Assembly: GCA_965112735.1 (NCBI GenBank)
Contig: OZ218951.1
Span: forward strand, 3,534,001 to 3,598,000
From: Phaeosaccion multiseriatum
Lineage: Eukaryota; Ochrophyta, other classes
Reading direction: 5' to 3'
DNA length: 64,000 nucleotides
Below are positions 36,926-46,827 of the stretch, one piece after another (the stretch's first letter is position 1; each line of letters starts with the position of its first letter). Under the pieces are notes generated by a model that was not told the DNA's origin, did not search any database, and saw only the letters and a list, made by a program, of their open reading frames with translations. Both the position numbers and the translations under genes were made by a program.

Positions 36926-38400
36926 ATGTCTTTACTTCCCACTCATTCTTGTAACTAACAAAAGGATTGGCGTGTCCCATCCGTAGTTCCGTAAGCCCCA
37001 CCAGTTCGTGCCAGGAGCATGCAGCAGACGGGGAGTCTGCTCTCACCCCTCGACGTGGACGTACGTCTGTGCTGGGGTGGTGGTGGGTTCGGGTGGTAGG
37101 TGGTGGCTTTGACCTGTGGCATAGTCCTTGGCGGGCCTGCTCGTGCTGTTGGTGCGACTGTCTGCGCTCCCTCGCTAGGAGGTTCCTTGCGCGGCCCACA
37201 GCTCTCCTATAACAATTAGACTACTAGACAAGTGTATTAATACAGCTTAACCCGAGAGCAAGCCTGCTGGCCGCTCTGTCCTTACACAACCAGGCTGTGA
37301 GAGAGGAACCCGAGCTCCTGACGTGCCTCAGTAATTCACAGATCACAAAAATATGGGAGGCAAAGTCACCTCCGCTGTGGTCTGTCAGGGAGGGAAGAGG
37401 CACAGGAGACCAAGTGACAAAGCCCGTCCCACTACAGAGGCTACGTAGGCGCGCGCGGAGAATGTGTAATGGATTGTTTGGGTTGACTCTTTACTCGTGA
37501 ACCTTGTTTTTAGAGTCGGGGAGGTGTGCTTTCTTCTCTGCTGACACTGTGCACGACCTAAGGCCCTCTCTCAGCCCACTCAGAGGCCTTTCTACGGTTT
37601 TTTCGCCTTCTACGGTTTCGACATGTTGGTATGAGAGAGGTCATACTTCTACTCCTGCAGCGGTTGCAGGTGACACCCCCCTACATCGCCATTTGCTGCC
37701 ATCCCGACTGCCTACAGTACTCGGCGGCCTCAGCTGACAGAAAATGCTGCTGCTGCTGCTACTTTGCCACCTGCTGGCTGCCATCCCGGCTGCCTACAGC
37801 AGCCCCACTGCTGCTGCGACCTCGCCATTTGCTGCCATCCCGACTGCCTACTCAGCAACCACTACCTCGCCATCTGCTGCCATCCCGACTGCCTACTGTA
37901 CTCAGCGGCCACGGCTGACAAAGAGCCATCTAAGATGTGGGACAGCCAGCCACACCCCCCCCCATTGTATGTGTATTAGCTTTCCTTTATATCTCTCTCT
38001 GAAGAGTTTCCTCGTTCTCCGTCGCTGGATATAGACGATGCGAAGGAGAGGTAGGCGGATAGGAATAATGTGTGTATGCGTCAGTCGGTAGTCGTACAAG
38101 ACTGGCAAGGACTGGGGCAATACGAAGCCGCAGCGGTCAGTTGACAGCGTGCAGCAATAGGGAGCTTGAGGCTCGTGAGACGCCAGTGGCCGAGGCGAAT
38201 GACAAACAGAGAGCAAGCAAGCGATGGAACCGAAGAGGGGAGGGCGACACTCGATAGTGCAACCTTACCTCGAGGCATTTGGCAGAGAGGGATGTTGATT
38301 TGGCCTACTTTGGTCTGTTTTATCTGGTTGTGAGCACTAGCTAGTTGTGCCCCTAGTCCCCGAGGGGGGAAGATAAGCGTGGCATGATTGACTGCAAGTT
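36926..38400. other. Intergenic region with short CATCCCGACTGCCTAC repeats
   Basis: No gene recognised. Between about 37,690 and 37,900 the phrase TGCTGCCATCCCGACTGCCTAC and variants recur five times at uneven spacing, mixed with GCCATTTGCTGCC. The rest is unremarkable. Confidence 0.45.
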
Positions 38401-38700
38401 GCGAGGGAGGGTGGAAGGAACGAAGGGAGGGTGGGAGGGAGGGAGGGGGAGAGGGAGGGAGGGAGGAAGGGAGGGTGGGAGGGAGGGAGGGAGGGAGGGA
38501 GGGAGGGAGGGAGGGAGGGAGGGAGGGAGGGAGGGAGGGAGGGAGGGATGGAGGGAGGGAGGGAGGGAGGGAGGGAGGGAGGGAGGGAGGGAGGGAGGGA
38601 GGGAGGGAGGGAGGGAGGGAGGGAGGGAGGGAGGGAGGGAGGGAGGGAGGGAGGGAGGGAGGGAGGGAGGGAGGGAGGGAGGGAGGGAGGGAGGGAGGGA
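38401..38700. repeat. GGGA tetranucleotide tract
   Basis: About 300 bp of (GGGA)n on the plus strand with very few interruptions, directly abutting the left arm of the foldback-like element that follows. Confidence 0.95.
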
Positions 38701-39041
38701 GTCGGCCCCAGACTGGCCTAGAAGCCTAGGCCTAGAGACGAAATTCGGCCGGCCTAGGGGGGCCGCAGGCCCCCGGCCTAGGCCTATTTTTGGCGCAGCC
38801 CCCCCGGCCTAGCTAGGCCTATCGACCCTGGACAAGATTACGGTGCTGCGCCGGCCGTAATCAGTAATCAGATAATCTTGTCCAGGCAGGGTCGACTCCC
38901 TCCCTCCCTCCCTCCCTCCCTCCCTCCCTCCCTCCCTTCCTTCCTCCCTCCCTCCCTCCCTCCCTCCCTCCCTCCCTCCCTCCCTCCCTTCCTCCCTCCC
39001 TTCCTTCCTTCCACCCTCCCTCCCTCCCTCCCTCCCTCCCT

Positions 39042-39084
<43 letters not shown>

Positions 39085-39362
39085 CCTCCCTCCCTCCCTG
39101 AGATGGAGATCGACCCTGGACAAGCTGGGCGTATAATCAGTAATCAGGCCGGCTGGTCACCGGCTGTAACGGCAACCAGGCCGGCTGGCGCCGGCCATTT
39201 CCTCGGGCTGGCGCCATAATCAGCAATCAGGCCGGCTGCCGGATGCGCCGGCCGTAATCAGTAATCATCAGATAGGTCGAGGCCTAGCTAGGCCTAGAAC
39301 CGCCGGCCTAGGGAGAAAAAATGGCCGGCCTAGAGCATAGGCTTCTAGGCCAGTCTGGAGCC
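38701..39362. mobile_element. Foldback-like element 1
   Basis: The left arm (38,701-38,890) begins near CCAGACTGGCCTAGAAGCC. The right arm (39,105-39,361) ends with its inverse, GGCTTCTAGGCCAGTCTGG, and carries the inverse of internal blocks (GGCCTAGGCC runs, CGACCCTGGACAAG). The middle (38,895-39,100) is a (CCCT)n tract with a CT run. Smaller hairpins sit in the arms, for example GACCCTGGACAAGATTA against TAATCTTGTCCAGG. No open reading frame is present. Long inverted arms around a simple repeat recall foldback transposons; this classification is an inference. Confidence 0.6.
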
Positions 39363-39551
39363 GAAGGGAGGGTGGAAGGAAGGAAGGGAGCGAGGGCGGG
39401 AGGGAGGGAGGGAGGGAGGAAGGAAGGAAGGAAGGAAGGAAGGAAGGAAGGAAGGAAGGAAGGAAGGAAGGAAGGAAGGAAGGAAGGAAGGAAGGAAGGA
39501 AGGAAGGAAGGAAGGAAGGAAGGAAGGAAGGAAGGAAGGGAGGGAGGGAGA
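39363..39551. repeat. AAGG tetranucleotide tract
   Basis: (GGAA)n on the plus strand for about 130 bp (39,415-39,540), flanked by GGGA units, directly after the right arm of foldback-like element 1. Confidence 0.95.
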
Positions 39552-39634
39552 GACTCCCATGGTGCCATGACGACAAAGAAAAGAACCTCCTTACTCCATG
39601 ATTACAAGTCTCAACTTCGCTAACATTGTCACAA

Positions 39635-39727
39635 TCGTGTATGGTGTAGGGGTTATCATTGCCGACTCTCAAAAGTCGAAGTACCAAGTGATCTCGGCAG
39701 ACCCGGGTTCGATTCCCGGTACGCGAA
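39635..39727 (+). tRNA. tRNA-Glu (anticodon CUC) with a 21-nt intron
   Basis: A cloverleaf can be drawn: acceptor TCGTGTA pairs with TACGCGA (one G-U pair); D arm GTGT-AGGGGTTA-TCAT with three of four pairs; anticodon stem GCCGA/TCGGC; variable AGAC; T stem CCGGG/CCCGG around TTCGATT. The anticodon arm holds 28 unpaired bases; removing 21 after position 37 (39,672-39,692) leaves the loop CTCTCAC, the standard tRNA-Glu(CUC) loop, and this is the canonical eukaryotic intron position. Two long T runs follow as expected for RNA polymerase III. The discriminator base would be A rather than the more usual G. A broken copy lies at 45,472-45,491. Confidence 0.88.
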
Positions 39728-39750
39728 GGCCCACATGCCTCTAACATATG

Positions 39751-39787
39751 TTTTTTTTTTTTTTTTGCTCTTTTTTTTTTTTTTTTT
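39751..39787 (+). terminator. Poly-T RNA polymerase III terminator of tRNA-Glu
   Basis: Runs of 16 and about 16 T residues, separated by GCTC, begin 24 bp after the tRNA, and a further T run follows near 39,805. They exceed the minimal T4-T5 needed for polymerase III termination. A matching set follows the broken tRNA copy near 45,515-45,570. Confidence 0.7.
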
Positions 39788-39831
39788 AACCCAAGGGGGA
39801 CATTTTTTTTTTTTTTTTTCTCTTGATTCCT

Positions 39832-40047
39832 TCCTCCTGTGAGCTTCTATCGGCAGTATGCTGTGCTCACGACCTCTCCAAGGGGTTTAAAGACCATTGC
39901 ACTGGCTCCATGCCAATGTGTGAAGCCTTGTATTGTCTTTGCAGCCTGCTCGAAGGGCAAGGCCGTGCATCGCCAATCAAGGCGTGTTCTGCCTCGTCGT
40001 TAACTGTGCTGCTACTACCAGCCTTACCACCTGCCTTGCTTCCATGA
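39832..40047 (+). other. Conserved open frame downstream of tRNA-Glu, function unknown
   Basis: A frame of about 72 codons includes HDLSKGFKDHCTGSMPMCE and is preserved in both duplicated copies (second copy about 45,580-45,798) with only a few amino-acid changes. It starts just after the poly-T runs. It could be coding sequence or the 5' leader of the duplicated gene; nothing in it is recognised. Confidence 0.25.
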
Positions 40048-40557
40048 ACAAGCCCGCACTAAGTCCATTGCGGCTTCTGGAATGAATGTAGCAGCGTTGA
40101 TCCTCTTGCTACAGCAAAGAGCGCGAAAAAAGCGGTACACGTGTTGGAATCAGGGTAGTCGTCATCTGGACTGGGTGCTGTTTTTTATTTGTTGATAGTA
40201 ATGTCAGGAAGTCTCGTAGCAGGAAAGGGAACAGGCAGAGGGGAATGGCGAACACGGTTGGTGGAAGGACGGTACCGGCTGAGGGGTCTACGTGTGTGGA
40301 GGCGGAAGAAGACGGTGGGAGGGATAGCAAAACGGTTGGGTCAAAATATAAATCTTGAGTTTAGCTTCTGTTAAGAGTGTAATATATAAGCTTCAGCAGC
40401 AGCGGCAGCAGCAGCTTGTATTGCAGCGGCTTCGGTTTCAGCAGCTCGTATTGCAGCGGCAGTAGCTGTTTCACAGCAGGTCCAGCTCGTGGAAAGTTGA
40501 TGTAGGGCTCAGAGCGGGCTACAGAGTTTTTGACGGAGAATGAAGGCCAGTCTGCAG

Positions 40558-41039
40558 AGTAACATCCGCATATACATGGAGCTTGTCTACGCCCCGGCCG
40601 GCCTAACCGGGGGATGGGGAGAGGGGCCTTGCTTCCCCACGGCAGGCCTACTCAGCGTAGTACGCTCTTACACGCTTCACTATCGCACGGGACGCACGTT
40701 CCACGGGACTCAAATCCTTCACATCACGGCCGATGCGGTGAGTCCCTGCCACATGGGCGAGCGCGTACGTTTTACTTTATCCCCCCTCTTCCATTGCCAT
40801 CCCTGTTCTCTTTCTTGCCGCCGGCCCTTTAACCCTCCTCATCCACTGCCATCCCCTCCCTCCCTCCCTTCCTTCCTCCCTGAAGGACCTCTCGACTATC
40901 CCTGAAGGCGTAGGTACGTTAAGTCTGTCTGTGTCTGTCTGCCTGTCTGTCTGTCTGTCTGTGTCTGTCTGTCTGCCTGTCTGTCTGTCTGTCTGTCTGT
41001 CTGTGTGCCTGTCTGTCTGTCTGTGTGTCTGTCTGCTTA

Positions 41040-41074
<35 letters not shown>

Positions 41075-41195
41075 TTCTGTCTGTGCCTGCCTGTCTGTGT
41101 CTGTGTGTCTATCTGTCTGCTTATCTGTCTGTCTGTCTGTCTGTCTGTCTTTCTGTCTGTGCCTGCCTGTCTGTGTCTGTCTGTCTGTCTGTCTA

Positions 41196-41226
<31 letters not shown>

Positions 41227-41237
41227 GCCTGTGTGCC

Positions 41238-41276
<39 letters not shown>

Positions 41277-41293
41277 ATGCCTGTCTTTCTGTG

Positions 41294-41326
<33 letters not shown>

Positions 41327-41379
41327 GTCTGCCTGTGTGTCTGTGTGTGTGCCTGTCTGTCTATCGGTCTGTCTGTCTT

Positions 41380-41432
<53 letters not shown>

Positions 41433-41510
41433 GCCTGTCTGTCTGTGTCTGTCTGTCTATCTGTTCTGTCTGTGTCTGTCTGTCTGTCTGTCTGTCTGTC
41501 TGCCTGTGTC

Positions 41511-41541
<31 letters not shown>

Positions 41542-41628
41542 GCTTATCTGTCTGTCCGTCTGTCTGTCTGTCTGTCTGTCTGTGCCTGTCTGTCTGTGTC
41601 TGTCTGTGTCTGTCTGTCTGTCTGTCTG

Positions 41629-41663
<35 letters not shown>

Positions 41664-41753
41664 ATGCTTATCTGTCTGTCTGTCTGTCTGTGCCTGTCTG
41701 TCTGTGTCTGTCTATCTGCCTGTGTGTCTGTGTGTGTGCCTGTCTGTCTATCG

Positions 41754-41787
<34 letters not shown>

Positions 41788-41818
41788 GCCTGTCTGTCTG
41801 TGTCTGTCTGTCTGTCTG

Positions 41819-41853
<35 letters not shown>

Positions 41854-42466
41854 ATGCTTATCTGTCTGTCTGTCTGTCTGTGCCTGTCTGTCTGTGTCTG
41901 TCTATCTGTTCTGTCTGTCTGTGTCTGTCTGTCTGTGTCTGTCTGTCTGTCTGCCTGTCTGTCTATCTGTCTATCTGTCTGTCTGTCTGCCTGTGTGTCT
42001 GTCTGCCTGTCTTTCTGTGTGTCTGTCTGTCTATCTGTCTGCCTGCCCGCCTCTCTCTCTGATCTCTTAACCGTCATCACCTTGGTGGCCTTTCCTATTC
42101 AGGTATATGGGTATAGGTACTTTTTCTCAGTCTCTCTCCCTCCCCCCCTCCCTCCCTCCCTCCCTGTCTCTCCTTTCCTCATCGTAGACTCAAGAGTCGT
42201 GGTTCTCCAGCGAAGCCCAGATGCCCTTCCTGCTTGGACAGCTCTCCAACCTCCTCACTGGCACCTCAGGGTGATATCACACACTCGGCGGAGTGCCAAC
42301 TTCTATGCACCGTTGTCGAAATCCTCGTCAAGAGAGAGAAGGAGGCACTCAAGCATGATGCCAGGGCAGGGCACGAGGGGAGCAAGGAGGTACGGCAGCA
42401 TTGTCAGCTTCAGTTGAAGCCCCCGGAAGTTTAGTATAGAAGCTCCGTCTCTGTCTCTCTCGTCCG

Positions 42467-42497
<31 letters not shown>

Positions 42498-43740
42498 GTA
42501 TCAGGCAGATTGGCTCTGTTGTGGCCGGGGTCCAATATCCTGAAACCGAAACCACCATCTCTCTTCCCTCCCCCCCCCTCTCTCTATCTCTCTGTCTACT
42601 GTCGTCGAATCGATTGATCATCCGGCCTTTGTCATTTGCTTGTCAGTCCAGAGCAGAGCGACAAAACTGGTTCACCATTGCCAATGCGTCCTTCGCCTGT
42701 TTCCGAGCGGACGTGCTCAAGTACCTCCGGGCAGGGGACCAATCCGACGCCATGGTGCTCAGCGCAGCGGTGGCCACTGTCTTGAATGAAATCGCAGAGC
42801 TGCCAGGGGTGGGTGGTGGTGGTGGTGGTGGTGGAGGAGGAGGAGGAGGAGGAGGCGGGGGAGGGGGAGGGGGAGGAGGAGGGGATGGAGGAGGAGGAGG
42901 AGGAGGAGGAGGAGGAGGAGGAGGAGGAGGAGGAGGGGATGGAGGAGGAGGAGGAGGAGGAGGAGGAGGAGGGGATGGAGGAGGAGGAGGAGGAGGAGGA
43001 GGAGCGGTGGGGGGGGGGAGGGGTGGCGTTGGGGGGGGTACGAATGAAGCTCGCAGGGGCACGTGGGGTACATCGCGGGGGGAAACCCTTTATCGCTGCC
43101 GCGGGGAAGGTGCTTTCGGCGCTGGATGATGTTCACAGTTGGCTTCAGTGTATGCAGTACTCGACCATTGAGGACAAGAAGCGGATATCGGAGAACACGG
43201 TGAGGCACTCCGTGGCAATTGCAGACCCCGTACATGAGGTGAGTGGGAGGGGGAGGGATGAGGGAGAGATGGTGGTGGATGGGTGCCAAGTCGGAAAGCT
43301 GTCTGTACTCTCTTCTCTCTCCTTTGTCCTCTGTCCAGTGTACACTCACTTGTCTCTGTGTGGTGCGTAGTCCCAGACGGATGCTCAAACCTTAACCTCT
43401 TCCTCCCCCTCCTCCTCCTCCCTCCTCCTCCGCCTCCTCCTCCGCCTCCCTCTCCTCCTCCTCCTCCTGCTCCTCCTTCTCCTCCTCCTCCTCCTCCTCC
43501 TCCTCCTCCTCCTCCTGCTCCTCCCCCTCCTCCTCCTCCTCCTCCTGCTCCTCCTCCTCCTCCTCCTCCTCCTCCTGCTCCTCCTCCTCCTGCTGCTGCT
43601 GATGGCGTGTCATCTTCATGCCCATAGGGGGGGATTGTGATTCCTCCGTCCCTATTCGTTGAGCTCATACGTCATCAGCGCTGGGCAGAGGAGCAGGACG
43701 CGAAGGAGGCCCGAGAGGCGGAAAAGGAAAGGGGGGGGGG
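40558..43740 (+). CDS. Unrecognised multi-exon gene, 5' part, copy A
   Basis: Exons inferred from splice sites and from conservation with copy B. 40558-40737: 60 codons in phase 0, reading [19 protein letters not shown] and ending [12 protein letters not shown] before GTGAGT. About 40,886-40,913: DLSTIPEG. An exon near 42,188-42,388. From 42,652: [20 protein letters not shown] and [15 protein letters not shown]. About 43,101-43,238: [18 protein letters not shown] and [11 protein letters not shown]. From 43,628: [19 protein letters not shown] and a charged tail [11 protein letters not shown] do not recognise the family. Introns carry TCTG, GGA and CTC tracts. The frame of the 40,558 exon is intact here but broken in copy B. 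Copy A ends in GAGT repeats without the downstream exons that follow copy B. Confidence 0.4.
40921..42060. repeat. TCTG tetranucleotide tract, copy A
   Basis: About 1.1 kb of (TCTG)n with TGTG, TGCC and TTTC variants inside an intron of the duplicated gene. The equivalent tract in copy B (46,637-46,985) is about 350 bp. Long Cys/Leu/Ser/Val open frames through it are artefacts of the repeat. Confidence 0.95.
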
Positions 43741-43759
43741 CAGGAGCCAAAGATGCTAA

Positions 43760-44150
43760 GAAGGTGAGTGAGTGAGTGAGTGAGTGAGTGAGTGAGTGAG
43801 TGAGTGAGTGAGTGAGTGAGTGAGTGGGGCATGGAATGGGGGAGGGAGGGAGGGAGTGAGTGAGTGAGTGAGTGCGTGAGTGAGTGAGTGAGTGAGTGAG
43901 TGAGTGAGTGAGTGAGTGAGTGAGTGAGTGAGTGAGTGAGTGAGTGACTGGGTGGGCGAATTAGTTGGGTGAGTGGGTGAGTGAGTGAGTAGAGTGAGTG
44001 AGTAGAGTGCGTGAGTGAGTGAGTGAGTGAGTGAGTGAGTGAGTGAGTGAGTGAGTGAGTGAGTGAGTGAGTGACTGGGTGGGCGAATTAGTTGGGTGAG
44101 TGGGTGAGTGAGTGAGTAGAGTGAGTGAGTAGAGTGAGTGAGAAAAATGT
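43760..44150. repeat. GAGT tetranucleotide arrays, copy A
   Basis: Tandem (GTGA)n in three blocks separated by short unique pieces such as GGGGCATGGAATGGGGGAGG and ACTGGGTGGGCGAATTAG. The last piece occurs twice in copy A and once in copy B (near 48,810), so the array itself has changed in unit number since duplication. Confidence 0.92.
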
Positions 44151-44249
44151 CTTGTACCTTCTCCTTCGACCCCTGACACGCTATCGCCCACTTTCTCGAT
44201 AGCGCGCTATCGCGGCCGACCCCCCAAAGCTGACTCTCCTCTCCTTCCC

Positions 44250-45475
44250 GTCGGCTCCAGACTGGCCTAGAAGCCTAGGCCTAGAGACGAAATTCGGCCG
44301 GCCTAGGCCTAGAGGGGGCCGCAGGTCCCCGGCCTAGGCCGGGGACCTGGGCCTATTTTTGGCGCAGCCCCCCCGGCCTAGGCCTATCGACCCTGGACAA
44401 GATTACGGTGTGCGCCGGCCGTAACCAGTAGTAATCAGCCCCCGGCCGGATCCAGTAATCAGGCCGGCTGGTCACCGACTGTAAGCAACCAGACCGGCTG
44501 GCGCCGGTCATAATCAGTAATCAGGCCGGCTGCGCCGGCCGTAATCAGAATCAGATGATCTTGTCCAGGGTCGACTCCCTGCCTCCCTCCCTCCCTCGCT
44601 CCCTCCCTCCCTCCCTCCCTCCCTCCCTCTCTCCCTCCCTCTCTCCCTCCTTCCCTCCCTCCTTCCCTCCCTCCCTCCCTCCCTCCTTCCCTCCCTCCTT
44701 CCCTCCCTCCCTCCCTCCCTCCCTCCCTCCCTCCCTCCCTCCTTCCCTCCCTCCCTCCCTCCCTCCTTCCCTCCCTCCCTCCCTCCTTCCCTCCCTCCTT
44801 CCCTCCCTCCCTCCTCCTTCCCTCCCTCCCTCCCTCCCTCCTTCTCTCCCTCCCTCCCTCCCTCCTTCCCTCCCTCCTTCCCTCCCTCCCTCCTTCCCTC
44901 CCTCCCTCCCTCCCTCCCTCGCTCCCTCCCTCGCTCCCTCCCTCCCTCCCTCCCTCCCTCCTTCCCTCCCTCCCTCCCTCCCTCCCTCCCTTCCTCCCTC
45001 CCTCCCTCCCTCCCTCCTTCCTTCCCTCCCTCCTTCCCTCCCTCCCTCCCTCCCTCCCTCCCTCCTTCCCTCCCTCCTTCCCTCCCTCCCTCTCTCCCTC
45101 CCTCCCTCCCTCTCTCCTTCCCTCCCTCCCTCCCTCCTTCCCTCCCTCCCTCCCTCCTTCCCTCCCTCCTTCCCTCCCTCCCTCCTTCCCTCCCTCCCTC
45201 CCTCCCTCCTTCCTTCCCTCCCTCCCTTTGACCCTGGACAAGATTACGGTGTGCGCCGGCAGTAATCAGCCCCCGGCTGACGCATAATCAGTACTCAGGC
45301 CGGCTGGCGCCGGTCATAATCAGTAATCAGGCCGGCTGCGCCGGCCGTAATTACTAATCAGATAGGTCGAGGCCTAGGCCTAGAACCGCCGGCCTAGGGA
45401 GAAAAAATGGCCGGCCTAGAGCGGCCAACGGCCGCCGGCCTAGGCCTAGAGCGGGCGTAGGCCGCTCTGGACCCG
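44250..45475. mobile_element. Foldback-like element 2, at the junction of copies A and B
   Basis: The left arm (44,250-44,575) again starts CCAGACTGGCCTAGAAGCC and holds the GGCCTAGG and CGACCCTGGACAAG blocks of element 1. The right arm (45,230-45,475) carries their inverse, ending GGCCGCTCTGG. The centre (44,576-45,228) is about 650 bp of CCCT/CCTT pyrimidine tract. The right end abuts a tRNA-Glu fragment without spacer. No open reading frame was seen outside repeat translations. Confidence 0.6.
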
Positions 45476-45491
45476 ATTCCCGGTACGCGAA
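45472..45491 (+). pseudogene. tRNA-Glu 3' fragment
   Basis: ACCCGATTCCCGGTACGCGA matches the T arm and acceptor 3' strand of the tRNA at 39,635-39,727 but lacks five loop/stem bases and everything upstream, where foldback-like element 2 takes over. It cannot form a tRNA. Confidence 0.8.
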
Positions 45492-46283
45492 GGCCCATAT
45501 GCCTCTAACATATTTTTTTTCTTTCTTCTGCTCCTTTTTTTTTTTTTTTTTTCTGGACATTTTTTTTTTTTCCTCGATCCCTTCCTCCTGTGAGCTTCTA
45601 TCGGCAGTGTGCTGTGCTCACGACCTCTCCAAGGGGTTTAAAGACCATTGCACTGGCTCCATGCCAATGTGTGAAGCCTTGTATTGTCTTTGTAGCCTGC
45701 TCGAAGGGCAAGGCGGTGCATCGCCAATCAAGGCGTGTCCTGCCTCGTCGTTAACTGTGCTGCTACTACCAGCCTTACCACCTGCCTTGCTTCCATGAAC
45801 AAGCCCGCACTAAGTCCATTGCGGCTTCTGGGATGAATGTAACAGCGTTCGTTGATCCTCTTGCTACAGCAAAGAGCGGGAAAAAAGCGGTACACGTGTT
45901 GGAATCCGGCTTGTAGTCGCCATCTGGACTGGGTGCTATTTTTTTATTTGAAGTATTTTTTGTTGTCTCGTAGCAGGAAAGGGAACAGGCAGAGGGGAAT
46001 GGCGAACACGGTTGGTGGAAGGACGGTACCGGCTGAGGGGTCTACGTGTGTGGAGGCGGAAGAAGACGGGGAGGGATAGCAAAACGGTTGGGTCGGTTTG
46101 GGTTTAGCTTCTGTTAAGAGTGTAATATATAAGCTTCAGCAGCAGCGGCAGCAGCAGCGGCAGCAGCAGCGGCTTCGGTTTCAGCAGCTCGTATTGCAGC
46201 GGCAGTAGCTGTTTCACAGCAGGTCCAGCTCGTGGAACAGTTGATGCAGGGCTCACAGCGGGCTACAGAGTTATCAACTGCTC

Positions 46284-46666
46284 CGCATATACATGGAGCT
46301 TGTCTACGCCCCGGTCGGCCTAACCGGGGGATGGGGAGAGGGGCCTTGCTTCCCCACGGCAGGCCTACTCAGCGTAGTACGCTCTTACACGCTTCACTAT
46401 CGCACAGGACGTTCCACGGGACTCAAATCCTTCACATCACGGCCGATGCGGTGAGTCCCTGCCACATGGGCGAGCGCGTACGTTTTACTTTATCCCCCCT
46501 CTTCCATTGCCATCCCTGTTCTCTTTCTTGCCGCCGGCCCTTTAACCCTCCTCATCCACTGCCATCCCCTCCCTCCCTCCCTTCCTTCCTTCCTCCCTGA
46601 AGGACCTCTCGACTATCCCTGAAGGCGTAGGTACGTTAAGTCTGTCTGTCTGTCTGTCTGTCTGCC

Positions 46667-46731
<65 letters not shown>

Positions 46732-46762
46732 TTCTGTCTGTCTGCCTGTGTGTGTGTCTGCC

Positions 46763-46827
<65 letters not shown>

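Larger units (their letters stand above)
39704..44170 (+). repeat. Segmental duplication, copy A
   Basis: From the T arm of the tRNA to about 44,170 this stretch is nearly identical to 45,470-48,910 in the same orientation. Shared landmarks are GCGAAGGCCCA, a block starting TGTGAGCTTCTATCGGCAGT, the exon at 40,558, the TCTG tract, the GGA tract near 42,830-43,000, the CTC tract near 43,390-43,590 and the GAGT arrays. Copy A is about 1 kb longer, mainly because its TCTG tract (40,925-42,050) is about three times as long. Confidence 0.92.

Noticed and set aside
40690-40735. Possible second tRNA (GGGACTCAAATCC resembles a B box)
   Set aside because: No pairing acceptor, D or anticodon arms can be drawn, and the sequence is in an open exon.
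40931-42417. Cys/Leu/Ser/Val-rich frames of 345-470 codons
   Set aside because: Pure translation of (TCTG)n in three frames; the tract differs threefold in length from the other copy.
44459-45265. Arg-Glu-Gly-Gly and Pro-Ser-Leu frames of more than 230 codons on both strands
   Set aside because: Translation of CCCT/GGGA repeats inside foldback-like element 2.
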